Of a stretch of DNA of 64,000 nucleotides, positions 27,541 to 35,221 are shown piece after piece; the first letter of the stretch is position 1; each line of letters begins with the position of its first letter. The stretch lies in contig JAFAER010000018.1 in the NCBI GenBank assembly GCA_023423895.1, positions 62,001-126,000 of the forward strand, given 5' to 3'. The stretch is from Pseudomonadota bacterium. Its GTDB lineage: Bacteria; Myxococcota_A; Polyangia; Polyangiales; Polyangiaceae. The notes below the pieces were generated by a model. It saw nothing but the letters and a program-made list of their open reading frames with translations. It did not search any database and was not told where the DNA came from. Both the position numbers and the translations under genes were made by a program.

Positions 27541-27775
27541 ATGATCACGCTCTCTGGCTTTGGAAACATCTTTCCCGGGGGCACGGCGAGACGAAAGATC
27601 TCCGGGTGCAGTGGGCGCTCGAGGAGCTCGGACTTCCGTATCGCGTCCACGCGCTCGATCGGCGCCGCGGGCGAGCTCATCGACGACGACGGCTTCGTGG
27701 TGGCCGAGTCCGCCGCCGTGGTGCTTCGCTCTCTACGCCGAACGGCTCGGCGTGAGCGTCGACGACATCCGCTGA
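27541..27775 (+). pseudogene. decayed glutathione S-transferase, N-terminal remnant
   Basis: GST sequence is spread over three frames. It opens MITLSGFGNIFPGG in frame, continues one frame over as HGETKDLRVQWALEELGLPY, then RVHALD. About 25 residues are then missing. The first frame returns with GELIDDDGFVVAESAAVVL, and a third frame ends YAERLGVSVDDIR and a stop. The order and wording match the thioredoxin-fold half of bacterial GSTs (GE..DLRVQWALEELGLPY, ID.DGFV..ESAA). At least three frame changes, an internal deletion and loss of the whole C-terminal domain make it non-functional. Confidence 0.8.
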
Positions 27776-27893
27776 GCGACACGCGCTCGCTCCTCGCGTT
27801 CCCCGCGCGCGACGACGCATGCCGGGGCGTTTCGACGTGACGGGCGCATATTTTTCGCCCGCGCGCCCGGCTCGGGCGTGCTTCAACTTGGAT

Positions 27894-28670
27894 ATGCGGA
27901 AGGCGCTCGTAGTGCTCGTCCTTGCTGCTTGCGGTGGCTCATCGCCGGACGGCGAATCGGGGCCGGGACCGACCTCGCAACCGACGACGGCACCGACGTC
28001 TTCGACGCCGCCTCCGAACGATGCCGGGTCGGAAGATGCTGGGCCGCACATGGCGAGCGAGGCGCTTCGTCGGTGTGCGGACTCGAAGGGCGACCTCGGA
28101 TCGATCGCGGACGCGATCACGCGACTGAACGCGATCATCGACAGGGGAGGCGACGGCGCGTGCTTCGTCGCGACGCTGCCGCGCCCGCTCGCGGTGGTCG
28201 CCACGCTCAACGCGGCAAGCGCGCAGCCGGCCGGCGGGCGAGGCGCCCCGCGCATCTTCTTCATGTTGCCGAAGCTCGTCGTGACCGCTGTGCCCGAGGG
28301 TGCAGGGAGCAAGGTGCTCGAGTTCGGCGAGTGGACAGGGACCACCCGGACGATCAAGGGCGAGGTGCCCCTGCCGGTCACAAAGCCGCTCGCGGCGGAT
28401 GCAGCGTTCCAGCACATCCTCGACGGCAATGACCGGACGACATGCGCGTCGTGCCACGGAGGGGAGGCGCCTCACCCGACGATCGCGAGCGCCTTCGTCT
28501 CCAAGGCGCTGAAGCCGACGAACGAGGTGACCGTCAGCGAGCTCGAAGAGCTCCACACACTCTGCGTCAGTACCGGCCTCGAATCCGCGCGCTGCAACTT
28601 CATCCACGCGCTGTTCGACTTCGGCGAGATCACGCAGGGCGCATTCTCGCCGGTCGTCGAGACCCTCTGA
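27894..28670 (+). CDS. lipoprotein with single c-type haem motif
   Basis: The ATG at 27894 gives MRKALVVLVLAAC|GG, a lipoprotein signal. The product has 258 residues. A Pro/Thr linker is followed by an unassigned domain with RIFFMLPKLVVTAV and VLEFGEWTGTTRTIKGEVPL. The motif TCASCHGGEAPHP at about residue 184 is a CxxCH haem c attachment site, and a second Cys pair follows (LCVSTGLESARCNF). Similar myxobacterial proteins are annotated as cytochrome c-domain lipoproteins. An envelope electron carrier is likely, but partners are unknown. It is monocistronic. Confidence 0.75.
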   Translation: MRKALVVLVLAACGGSSPDGESGPGPTSQPTTAPTSSTPPPNDAGSEDAGPHMASEALRRCADSKGDLGSIADAITRLNAIIDRGGDGACFVATLPRPLAVVATLNAASAQPAGGRGAPRIFFMLPKLVVTAVPEGAGSKVLEFGEWTGTTRTIKGEVPLPVTKPLAADAAFQHILDGNDRTTCASCHGGEAPHPTIASAFVSKALKPTNEVTVSELEELHTLCVSTGLESARCNFIHALFDFGEITQGAFSPVVETL

Positions 28671-28873
28671 GGGCGCGCGGCCGAGGACGACCACGCCTCG
28701 GGCGCGTCGCTACTTGCAGGAGCAGCTGCTCGTGTTGCACGTCGTGCCCGCGGCGCTCGAGCTCGCGTTCGCAGGGGAGGGAAGTCGACGTAGACGAACG
28801 CATGCCGCCGCACGCTGGCAGCTCTCAGCGAACTTGCCTTGTGCTGCCCCGCAGGCCAAGCGAGAATCCGCTC

Positions 28874-29431
28874 ATGCAAGGGGGCTGGCAGTCTGGAGGA
28901 GGATGGCACGGGCATCCCTCCGCGGGAGGTGCGTACGGCTCGCAGCCGATGGCCCCGAGCGGGATGATGCCCCCGTACGGGAGCCCGCAGAGCAGCCCGA
29001 CCGTCGCGCGCGTCCCGCTCATGCCGGGCGAGCGCGTCCTCTACTTCAAGAAGCCGGACCTCGGAATGGCGCGGGTCTGGTACGTCATCGGCGGCATCGT
29101 GCTGCTGCCGATGCTCCTCGGCATCTACCTTCTGTACGTTGCCATCTTCTTCGAAGAGAAGGCATCGCACTACTGGGTGATCACCACCCTGCGGCTCTTC
29201 ACCGCGAACGCGCGAGGCGGGGTGCTCGAGCAGGTCGTCGTCCAGGAGATCTCCGACGTCGTTCATCGCGTCGGCGGTGGCAAGAACCAGCTCGTCGTCC
29301 ACTCGCCGCGGTCGTTCATCACCTTCCGCCAGGAAGAGCAGCACGCGATTCAACAGCTCAAGCCGCTGCTGCAGAGCTTGCGTGATCCGCGGTTCCTCCA
29401 GCAAGCGCCGGCCGTGCCCTACGAGGCTTGA
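28874..29431 (+). CDS. PH-domain-like membrane protein
   Basis: The protein has 185 residues. The first 50 are Gly/Pro/Met/Ser-rich and disordered. After PGERVLYFKKPDLGM comes a hydrophobic hairpin (VWYVIGGIVLLPMLLGIYLL), then HYWVITTLRLFTANARGG and LEQVVVQEISDVVHRVGGGK. This is the bacterial PH (bPH2/YdbS-like) layout of one or two spans followed by YxxT..R......G......I..I. The ATG at 28874 is the first plausible start. Such proteins sit on the cytoplasmic face of the inner membrane; the role is unknown. Confidence 0.7.
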   Translation: MQGGWQSGGGWHGHPSAGGAYGSQPMAPSGMMPPYGSPQSSPTVARVPLMPGERVLYFKKPDLGMARVWYVIGGIVLLPMLLGIYLLYVAIFFEEKASHYWVITTLRLFTANARGGVLEQVVVQEISDVVHRVGGGKNQLVVHSPRSFITFRQEEQHAIQQLKPLLQSLRDPRFLQQAPAVPYEA

Positions 29432-29640
29432 TCGGCGTAGAGCAACGCGCGGTGCGGCGTTGACGACGCTGGCCCCCTCTGCGTGATCGTCGATGCGTAC
29501 GAAGCGCACGCGGGGCGGCAACGTGCCTCGCCAACAACCGCGAAAGGTGTTCGCGAGCTGGCGGCGGACTCGCCTATGTTCGCGAGCGCCCTCCGCCCGA
29601 GGAGGGCCTGCTTCTCGACACTCGCAAAAGGAGATCACCC

Positions 29641-30204
29641 ATGAAGTCCGTCTCGTTCGTCCTCGGCTCTTCCCTCGCGCTCGCGCTCGCGGTCGTCGCG
29701 ACGACCTCACCGGCGCATGCGCAAGCGGAGCGCTTCGGTGCGCAGGGTGATCTTGCGATCTCGAGCGACGTGGGCCTCTCCGTGCAGCACCAGTTCGAAG
29801 GCGGCGGCGCGACGACGTTCGTGCTCAACCCGGCCGCCGACTACTTCGTCATCGACCACCTGTCGATCGGAGGCTACGTGAACCTCTCGCACACGGGCGG
29901 ATCTGGCGCGAGCGTGACCAACTTCGGTCTCGGCCCGCGTGTCGGCTACGACATCAATCTGAGCTCGCAATTCTCGTTCTGGCCGAAGGCGGGGATCGCG
30001 TTCAACCATACCTCCAGGTCCGTCGGACCGATCGACGGGAGCAACAGCGCGCTCGCGATCAACCTCTTCGCGCCTTTCCTCTTCCACCCCGTCGAGCACT
30101 TCTTCCTGGGGTTCGGTCCGAACTTCGATGTCGACCTCACGGGCGACGCAAAGCAGACGGTCCTCGGCGCGCGTCTCGTCATCGGTGGCCACTTCGAGCT
30201 CTGA
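29641..30204 (+). CDS. small outer-membrane beta-barrel protein
   Basis: The protein has 187 residues with an excellent AAAAGGAG Shine-Dalgarno and a signal peptide cleaved after TSPAHA. The mature part is a run of amphipathic strands with paired turns: DLAISSDVGLSVQHQF, TTFVLNPAADYFVIDHLSIGGYV, GLGPRVGYDINL, FSFWPKAGIAFNH and TVLGARLVIGGHFEL. It ends in an aromatic/hydrophobic residue pattern near the C-terminus. The length fits an eight-strand OmpW/OmpA-like barrel. The strong ribosome site suggests high expression. A structural or porin-like role is inferred. Confidence 0.85.
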   Translation: MKSVSFVLGSSLALALAVVATTSPAHAQAERFGAQGDLAISSDVGLSVQHQFEGGGATTFVLNPAADYFVIDHLSIGGYVNLSHTGGSGASVTNFGLGPRVGYDINLSSQFSFWPKAGIAFNHTSRSVGPIDGSNSALAINLFAPFLFHPVEHFFLGFGPNFDVDLTGDAKQTVLGARLVIGGHFEL

Positions 30205-30348
30205 TCGCGCATCGGCTCCACCACGCGAACGTGGAGTCGCGGAGCGGGGCGCGCGAGTCGAACGCTCGCGCGTCCGTCGTCGAGACTTCGACCGAGGCAC
30301 GCGGATCGGTGCCAGAATGGCGCCCATGGTGCGAAGCGAGGGTGAGCG

Positions 30349-31926
30349 TTGACCCGTCTCGTCGATGTCGCCCTCGCCTCCACGGAGATCGCGACGACGA
30401 GCGCGCGCTCGGCAAAGACCAAGCGACTCGCCGCGGTCCTGCGTGCTGCGGACACCGACGACGTCCCCGTCATCGTGGCTTGGCTCTCCGGTGAGCTCTT
30501 GCAGCGTCGCATCGGCGTCGGATGGGCGGCGCTCGCAACGACGCCGCCCGCGGCGGACGTGGCTTCGCTGACGGTGGCCGAAGTGCACCAAGCGTTCTCC
30601 GAGATGGCCGCGGCGTCGGGCGCCGGGTCGCAGACGCGACGCTCGGCATTGCTGCTCGACGTCATGTCGAAGTCGACCGAGGTCGAGCAGGCCTTCTTGC
30701 GAGCCTTGCTCTCGGGCAACTTGCGGCAGGGCGCGCTCGCGGGCGTGATGTCCGACGCGATCGCGGCGGCGGCTGGCGTCACGGTGGCGGAGGTCCGGCG
30801 CGCGACGATGCTCCGAGGTGATCTCTCGGCCGTCGCAGACGCGGCGATGCGCGGAGGATCGGCGGCGCTCGCTGCGTTCCGCCTCGAGGTCGGCTGCGCG
30901 CTCGCGCCGATGCTCGCGCAATCGGCGAGCTCGGTGGGGGAGGCGATCGAGGAGCTCGGCGCGCCGGCGGCGATCGAGGCGAAGCTCGACGGCGCGCGCA
31001 TCCAGATCCACAAGAACGGCGGCGACGTGCGGCTCTTCACGCGTTCGCTCGACGACGTGACCGCACGGCTCGCCCACGTGGCCGCCGAGGTCGCGCGCTG
31101 GCCGGTGACGTCGCTCGTGGCCGACGGCGAGATCTTGTGGTTCGCGTTCAAGGGCGGGGAGGGCACGGGCAACATCGAGGACGCGCGGCCGCTTCCGTTC
31201 CAGGAGACCGCGTCGCGCTTTGCGCGGAGCACGACCGATGCCCTGCCGGCGACGACGTCGACGGAGCGGCCCTCGATCTTCCTCTTCGATGTCCTTCACC
31301 TGAACGGCGTCGACCTGCTCGACTCCCCGAACGCGGATCGGCGCGCGGCGCTCGAATCCATCGTCACCTCCGCGATGCTCGTCGATCGCATCGTCACGAG
31401 TGATCCGAGCGAGGCGCAGGTGTTCTTCGATCGGATGGTCGACCGCGGCTTCGAGGGCGTGGTCGCGAAGGCGCTCTCCGCACCGTACGAGGCGGGGCGG
31501 CGTGGCGCGAGCTGGCGCAAGGTGAAGCCGGTCCTCACGCTCGACCTCGTCGTGCTCGCGGTCGAGAAGGGATCGGGCAGGCGCACCGGCAAGCTGTCGA
31601 ACATCCACCTCGGCGCTCGGGATCCCGCGACGGGCAAGTTCGTCATGCTCGGGAAGACCTTCAAGGGAATGACCGACGCCATGCTCGACTGGCAGACGAA
31701 GCGGTTCATCGAGCTCGCCGTCGGCTCCACGGAGGGCTACGTCGTGGAGGTGCGCCCCGAACAGGTCGTCGAGATCGCGTTCGACGGTCTGCAGACCTCC
31801 ACACGTTACCCTGGCGGAATGGCGCTCCGCTTCGCGCGCGTCGTTCGCTACCGCGACGACAAGAGCGCCGCGGAGGCGGACACCATCGACACCGTCCGGG
31901 CGATCCACGCGCGCTCGCGAGGGTGA
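30349..31926 (+). CDS. ATP-dependent DNA ligase
   Basis: The protein has 525 residues and the nucleotidyltransferase motifs in order: AAIEAKLDGARIQIH (motif I, adenylated Lys at about 213), DGEIL (motif III region), FLFDVLHLNG, EGVVAKALSAPYEAGRRGASW (motif IV) and RKVKP (motif V). The N-terminal 200 residues are the helical DNA-binding domain (LLDVMSKSTEVEQAFLRALLSGNLRQGAL), and the C-terminal OB fold runs SNIHLGARDPATGKFVMLGKTFKGM. It resembles archaeal LigB-type ligases, which seal nicks with ATP. The start is TTG at 30349, overlapping a TGA of an upstream short frame; no in-frame ATG lies close. It probably serves repair beside the usual NAD ligase. Confidence 0.93.
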   Translation: MTRLVDVALASTEIATTSARSAKTKRLAAVLRAADTDDVPVIVAWLSGELLQRRIGVGWAALATTPPAADVASLTVAEVHQAFSEMAAASGAGSQTRRSALLLDVMSKSTEVEQAFLRALLSGNLRQGALAGVMSDAIAAAAGVTVAEVRRATMLRGDLSAVADAAMRGGSAALAAFRLEVGCALAPMLAQSASSVGEAIEELGAPAAIEAKLDGARIQIHKNGGDVRLFTRSLDDVTARLAHVAAEVARWPVTSLVADGEILWFAFKGGEGTGNIEDARPLPFQETASRFARSTTDALPATTSTERPSIFLFDVLHLNGVDLLDSPNADRRAALESIVTSAMLVDRIVTSDPSEAQVFFDRMVDRGFEGVVAKALSAPYEAGRRGASWRKVKPVLTLDLVVLAVEKGSGRRTGKLSNIHLGARDPATGKFVMLGKTFKGMTDAMLDWQTKRFIELAVGSTEGYVVEVRPEQVVEIAFDGLQTSTRYPGGMALRFARVVRYRDDKSAAEADTIDTVRAIHARSRG

Positions 31927-32000
31927 ATCTGTTCGTCCCACCGCCGGGGCACACCGACGTCGGGCGGCGGACGTGCTCGAAGCAGGTAGACTCAGCGCTC

Positions 32001-32954
32001 GTGGACTGGGATGACGTACGCCACTTTCTCGCGCTTGCCCGGACGGGCTCCGTCCGCGCGGCCGGCTCGTTGCTTGGAGTGAGTCACTCGACGGTGGCGC
32101 GTCGGGTCGAGACGCTCGAGACGCGGCTCGGGGTGAAGCTGTTCGATCGCCACCGCGACGGTTTCCTGCTCACGGACGCCGGCAAGGAGATGGTCGCGGG
32201 AGCGGAGCGCGTCGAGCGGGAGATGACCGCACTGGAACGGGGGCTCGCAGGGCAAGATGCTCGGCTCGAGGGACCGGTGCGGGTGACCTGCACGGATCCC
32301 TTCATCGCGAAGATCGTCGTCGACGCGCTCGCCGCGCTTTGCGAGCGGCATCCCGGAATCGAGCTCGAGCTCGACGCGGACGAGCGGAATCTCGATCTGT
32401 CGAAGCGCGAGGCCGATGTCGCGGTGCGCGCTTTCGTCCGTGGCGCATCGCCGCCAGAACACCTGCTGGGGCGGCGCATGGTCCCGATCGTCCTCGCCAG
32501 TTATGTCGCGACGGCACACGCTGGCCGCCTCGATCCCGAGCGCGGAGGTCGTCATGTGCGCTGGCTCGGATCCGACCGGCCCAAGATCGTCGAGGAGCTG
32601 GTCGCGTCGTCGAGCTACCCCGACCTGCCGATCTGGGGTGCGTTCATGTCCATGTCGGTCACGATGCAGGCCGCACGCGCGGGGCTCGGGCTCGCGATGT
32701 TGCCCACGTACGTCGGCGATCCGGACCCCGAGCTGCAGCGGCTTGCGAAGGCCGATGTTCGGCACCTCGCCGACTTCTGGGTGCTCAGTCACCGCGACCT
32801 GCGGGACAACAAGCGATTGCGGGCCGCGCGCAAACACATCACGGCGGCACTGTCGGACCGCGCCGCGCTCTTTCGCGGCGAGGTGGCCGGGTGGCGCGAA
32901 AACGCGTCCGTGCGTCACGAACTTGCACCGGGCACGGGCGAGCGGCGTTCGTAA
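32001..32954 (+). CDS. LysR-family transcriptional regulator
   Basis: The protein has 317 residues from GTG 32001, chosen because DWDDVRHFLALARTGSVRAA is the standard LysR start. The helix-turn-helix covers 5-60 (LLGVSHSTVARRVETLETRLGVKLF, FLLTDAGKEM). The effector domain starts GPVRVTCTDPFIAKIVV and includes ELELDADERNLDLSKREADVAVRAF, typical of the LysR_substrate fold; MTMQAARAGLGLAMLPTYVG is the second half. LysR proteins usually control a divergent gene, but here the neighbour ahead is the ligase on the same strand and the gene 8 bp behind is a methyltransferase. The target is therefore unclear. Confidence 0.92.
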   Translation: MDWDDVRHFLALARTGSVRAAGSLLGVSHSTVARRVETLETRLGVKLFDRHRDGFLLTDAGKEMVAGAERVEREMTALERGLAGQDARLEGPVRVTCTDPFIAKIVVDALAALCERHPGIELELDADERNLDLSKREADVAVRAFVRGASPPEHLLGRRMVPIVLASYVATAHAGRLDPERGGRHVRWLGSDRPKIVEELVASSSYPDLPIWGAFMSMSVTMQAARAGLGLAMLPTYVGDPDPELQRLAKADVRHLADFWVLSHRDLRDNKRLRAARKHITAALSDRAALFRGEVAGWRENASVRHELAPGTGERRS

Positions 32955-32962
32955 AGTCGGGG

Positions 32963-33601
32963 ATGACCATGACCGCGGACGCAAAGTTCTGGGACCAGAT
33001 CGCAGAGAAATACGCCGCCAAGCCGGTGGACGACGTCTCGGCGTTCGAGCGCAAGAAGGCAATCACCCGCGAGCTCCTACGGCCCGACGCGACGGCCCTC
33101 GAGATTGGATGCGGCACCGGCACGCTCGCGCTCGAGCTGTCGCGCTTCGCCGGACACGTGCACGCGGTCGACATCTCCGCCGAGATGATGCGGATCGCCA
33201 ACGCAAAGCGGGCATCAGAGAAGGTGACCAACGTCACCTTCCACCGGGGCACGCTCGAGGAGACCAGCCGCTTGTTCGAGTCGGCGCAGTTCGACGCCGT
33301 CTGGGCCTACTCGATCCTGCACCTCGTCGCCGATCGAAGCCGGACCCTGCGGACCGTCTTCGAGCTCCTGAAGCCAGGCGGCTCCTTCGTTTCCTCCAAC
33401 GTCTGCCTGCGCGGGACCTGGGTGCCCTATGGTGTCATTCTCCCCGTGATGCGCTGGTTTGGTCGTGCGCCCGTCGTCCATCTCTACGATCGAGACACGA
33501 TCGCACGCGAGATGCGCGAGGCGGGTTTTGTCGATGTCGAGGAGAAAGACGTCGGCGCCGCCGGCACGATCGCGTTCTTCCTTGCGAAGAAGCCCGCTTG
33601 A
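32963..33601 (+). CDS. class I SAM-dependent methyltransferase
   Basis: The protein has 212 residues. Motif I ALEIGCGTGTLALELSRFAG, motif II HVHAVDISAEMMRIANAK, and post-motif FDAVWAYSILHLVADRSRTL with LLKPGGSFVSSNVCL are all present, as in UbiE/small-molecule methyltransferases. A hydrophobic stretch (WVPYGVILPVMRWFG) near the C-terminus suggests a lipid or membrane-near substrate. It starts 8 bp after the LysR gene and is likely co-transcribed with it. The substrate cannot be predicted. Confidence 0.9.
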   Translation: MTMTADAKFWDQIAEKYAAKPVDDVSAFERKKAITRELLRPDATALEIGCGTGTLALELSRFAGHVHAVDISAEMMRIANAKRASEKVTNVTFHRGTLEETSRLFESAQFDAVWAYSILHLVADRSRTLRTVFELLKPGGSFVSSNVCLRGTWVPYGVILPVMRWFGRAPVVHLYDRDTIAREMREAGFVDVEEKDVGAAGTIAFFLAKKPA

Positions 33602-33668
33602 AGCTCCGTGGGCGAGCGTTCTCCTCTCGTATCGCCACCGTCAGGCGGCCTGGTCCGGTCTTCTTCTC

Positions 33669-34088
33669 TCATGGCTTCGTCTCCATCAAGACCGCGATCA
33701 CGGCGACGACCACACACATCGCGCCGGAGAGCCTGGCGACTCCTCGAAGGTCCCGACCGTCCGAGCCGCGTGCGACCTTTCGCAGCATCCGGCGTGTCCA
33801 CCCCTGCAGTGCGCCGAGGACGATGAGGAGAACGAATGATGCGCGGAACCACAGCATCGTGTGAAATGCACCTCCGCCGGCGCGTTCGAGGAGCCCGCCG
33901 GAGACGAGCATGATGGCGAGCGCTGCGGTGGTCGCGAGCCCGAGGCGGCGCAAGGCGGTGAGCGTCCCGGAAGTCACAGGGGCGCGGGTCGGAGTCGAGG
34001 ACGCGATGATGAGCGTCCCCACGAGTTGGCCCAGGCCCAGGATAGCGGTCACCACGTGCACCGAGAGCCAGATCGAATAGGAGTTCAT
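33669..34088 (-). CDS. small four-span membrane protein (DUF2269-like)
   Basis: The protein has 139 residues with four hydrophobic segments: SIWLSVHVVTAILGLGQLVG, LGLATTAALAIMLVSGGL, MLWFRASFVLLIVLGALQG and LSGAMCVVVAVIAVLM. A His in the first span and Trp in the second loop match DUF2269-like integral membrane proteins. It is divergent from the ECF41 region and convergent with the methyltransferase. The function is unknown. Confidence 0.75.
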   Translation of the reverse strand: MNSYSIWLSVHVVTAILGLGQLVGTLIIASSTPTRAPVTSGTLTALRRLGLATTAALAIMLVSGGLLERAGGGAFHTMLWFRASFVLLIVLGALQGWTRRMLRKVARGSDGRDLRGVARLSGAMCVVVAVIAVLMETKP

Positions 34089-34170
34089 GTTCGGGGACGA
34101 GACGACCCAGACCCGCCGAGTGTGACGCGCCGTCGTCGCAGAACGCCCGACGAAGTTTTTCTCACGGGCA

Positions 34171-34197
34171 TGTCACGCTCGGGCGCCCTTGGTCGTC
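34171..34197 (+). promoter_or_regulatory. candidate ECF41-type promoter
   Basis: TGTCACG at 34171 and CGTC at 34194 are separated by exactly 16 bp. ECF41 sigma factors are known to recognise TGTCACA-N16-CGTC, generally upstream of the gene preceding their own. The match lies 9 bp ahead of the small frame at 34206 and reads toward the ECF41 gene, so autoregulation is likely. Confidence 0.6.
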
Positions 34198-34205
34198 CCC
34201 GACGC

Positions 34206-34370
34206 ATGAAGGTCATCATCCTCGCTGGTGGACGGGCACGCGCCGCCGCGGCTCCGCGACTGACGCTCCACGCGTACGGGGGCGCGAGATCCATCCGGTA
34301 CGGGGACGCGTCGCCGCCCGTCCCGAGAGACCCTCAGCGACCCTCCGTCAGGAGCAGGCTACCCTCATGA
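34206..34370 (+). CDS. 54-residue frame, likely remnant of the ECF41-linked oxidoreductase gene
   Basis: The frame starts at ATG 34206 just after the ECF41-type promoter and reads MKVIILAGGRARAAAA. This resembles the first strand and Gly turn of a Rossmann-type epimerase/reductase (MKVLILGG-like), after which any similarity stops. Its TGA overlaps the ATG of the sigma gene (ATGA). ECF41 genes are normally preceded by a carboxymuconolactone decarboxylase, oxidoreductase or epimerase gene. I infer that such a gene was deleted internally, leaving its start and its translational coupling. Confidence 0.4.
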   Translation: MKVIILAGGRARAAAAPRLTLHAYGGARSIRYGDASPPVPRDPQRPSVRSRLPS

Positions 34371-35221
34371 CGACCATGACCGCTTTCGACGAGCACCGGA
34401 AGCACCTCTTCGGGATCGCGTACCGGATGCTGGGATCAGCGGCCGACGCCGACGACATGGTGCAGGAGGCCTTCGTCCGCTGGGAGGCGACCGACAAAAG
34501 CGTGGTGAGCTCGCCGCGCGCGTTCCTCTCGACGATCGTCACGCGCGCGTGCCTCGATCGGTTGAAGAACGCGCACACGGCTCGCGTGGACTACGTCGGA
34601 ACGTGGCTCCCGGAGCCGATCCGCACGGAGGGAGAGCACGCGGTCGACGTCGTGGAAACGGCTGAGTCGATCTCCCAGGCCTTCCTCATCGTCCTGGAGA
34701 GCCTCAGTCCGCTCGAGCGCGCCGTCCATCTCTTGCACGACGTGTTCGACTACACCCACGAAGAGGTCGCGCAGATCATCGGCCGAGACGCTGCGACGTG
34801 CCGAAAGCTCCTCGAACGCGCGCGGAAGGATCTCGTCGCGAGGCGGCCCCGCTTCGCTCCCACGAAGCAGGCGCACCGCGAGATGGTCGAACGCTTCGCT
34901 GCTGCTGTCGTCAAGGGAGACGTCTCCGCCCTCGAGCGTCTCCTCGTCGACGACGTCCTGGCCGCTTCCGACGGTGGCCGAAAGGCTGTCGCCATGAAAA
35001 CGCCGCTGATCGGGCGCACCGCCGTGGCGCGCTTCTTCGGCGGGCTCGCACGGCGCGGTTCGGCGGAGGGGGCGTTCTCGATCGTGGAGGTCAACGGCTG
35101 GGCGGCGATGGTGGTGCGCGTCTCCGGGCGGCCGTTCTCGGTCATCCAGCTCGAGACCGACGGCGAATCGATCTTCGCCGTACGCTCGACACTGAACCCC
35201 GACAAGCTCGAGCGGATGTGA
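34367..35221 (+). CDS. sigJ: ECF41 group sigma factor with SnoaL-like extension (SigJ type)
   Basis: The protein has 284 residues. Region 2 spans FGIAYRMLGSAADADDMVQEAFVRW, region 4 FDYTHEEVAQIIGRDAATCRKLLERA. The diagnostic ECF41 features are all seen: WLPEP between regions 2 and 4, a C-terminal NTF2/SnoaL-like domain (about 175-284) with DGGRKA, and STLNPDKL near the end. In this group the C-terminal domain acts in place of an anti-sigma factor, both enabling and limiting activity. Its start overlaps the preceding frame (ATGA) and its TGA overlaps the GTG of the ABC gene, so translation is coupled on both sides. Confidence 0.93.
   Translation: MTTMTAFDEHRKHLFGIAYRMLGSAADADDMVQEAFVRWEATDKSVVSSPRAFLSTIVTRACLDRLKNAHTARVDYVGTWLPEPIRTEGEHAVDVVETAESISQAFLIVLESLSPLERAVHLLHDVFDYTHEEVAQIIGRDAATCRKLLERARKDLVARRPRFAPTKQAHREMVERFAAAVVKGDVSALERLLVDDVLAASDGGRKAVAMKTPLIGRTAVARFFGGLARRGSAEGAFSIVEVNGWAAMVVRVSGRPFSVIQLETDGESIFAVRSTLNPDKLERM

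Noticed and set aside
28713..28790. Minus-strand snippet ending GTTCNTSSCSCK before a stop
   Set aside because: It resembles the end of a small Cys-rich protein, but upstream codons in the frame look random and no signal peptide is found.
29707..31941. Long minus-strand frame antisense to the DNA ligase and barrel genes
   Set aside because: It spans two well-supported plus-strand genes and is a high-GC shadow.
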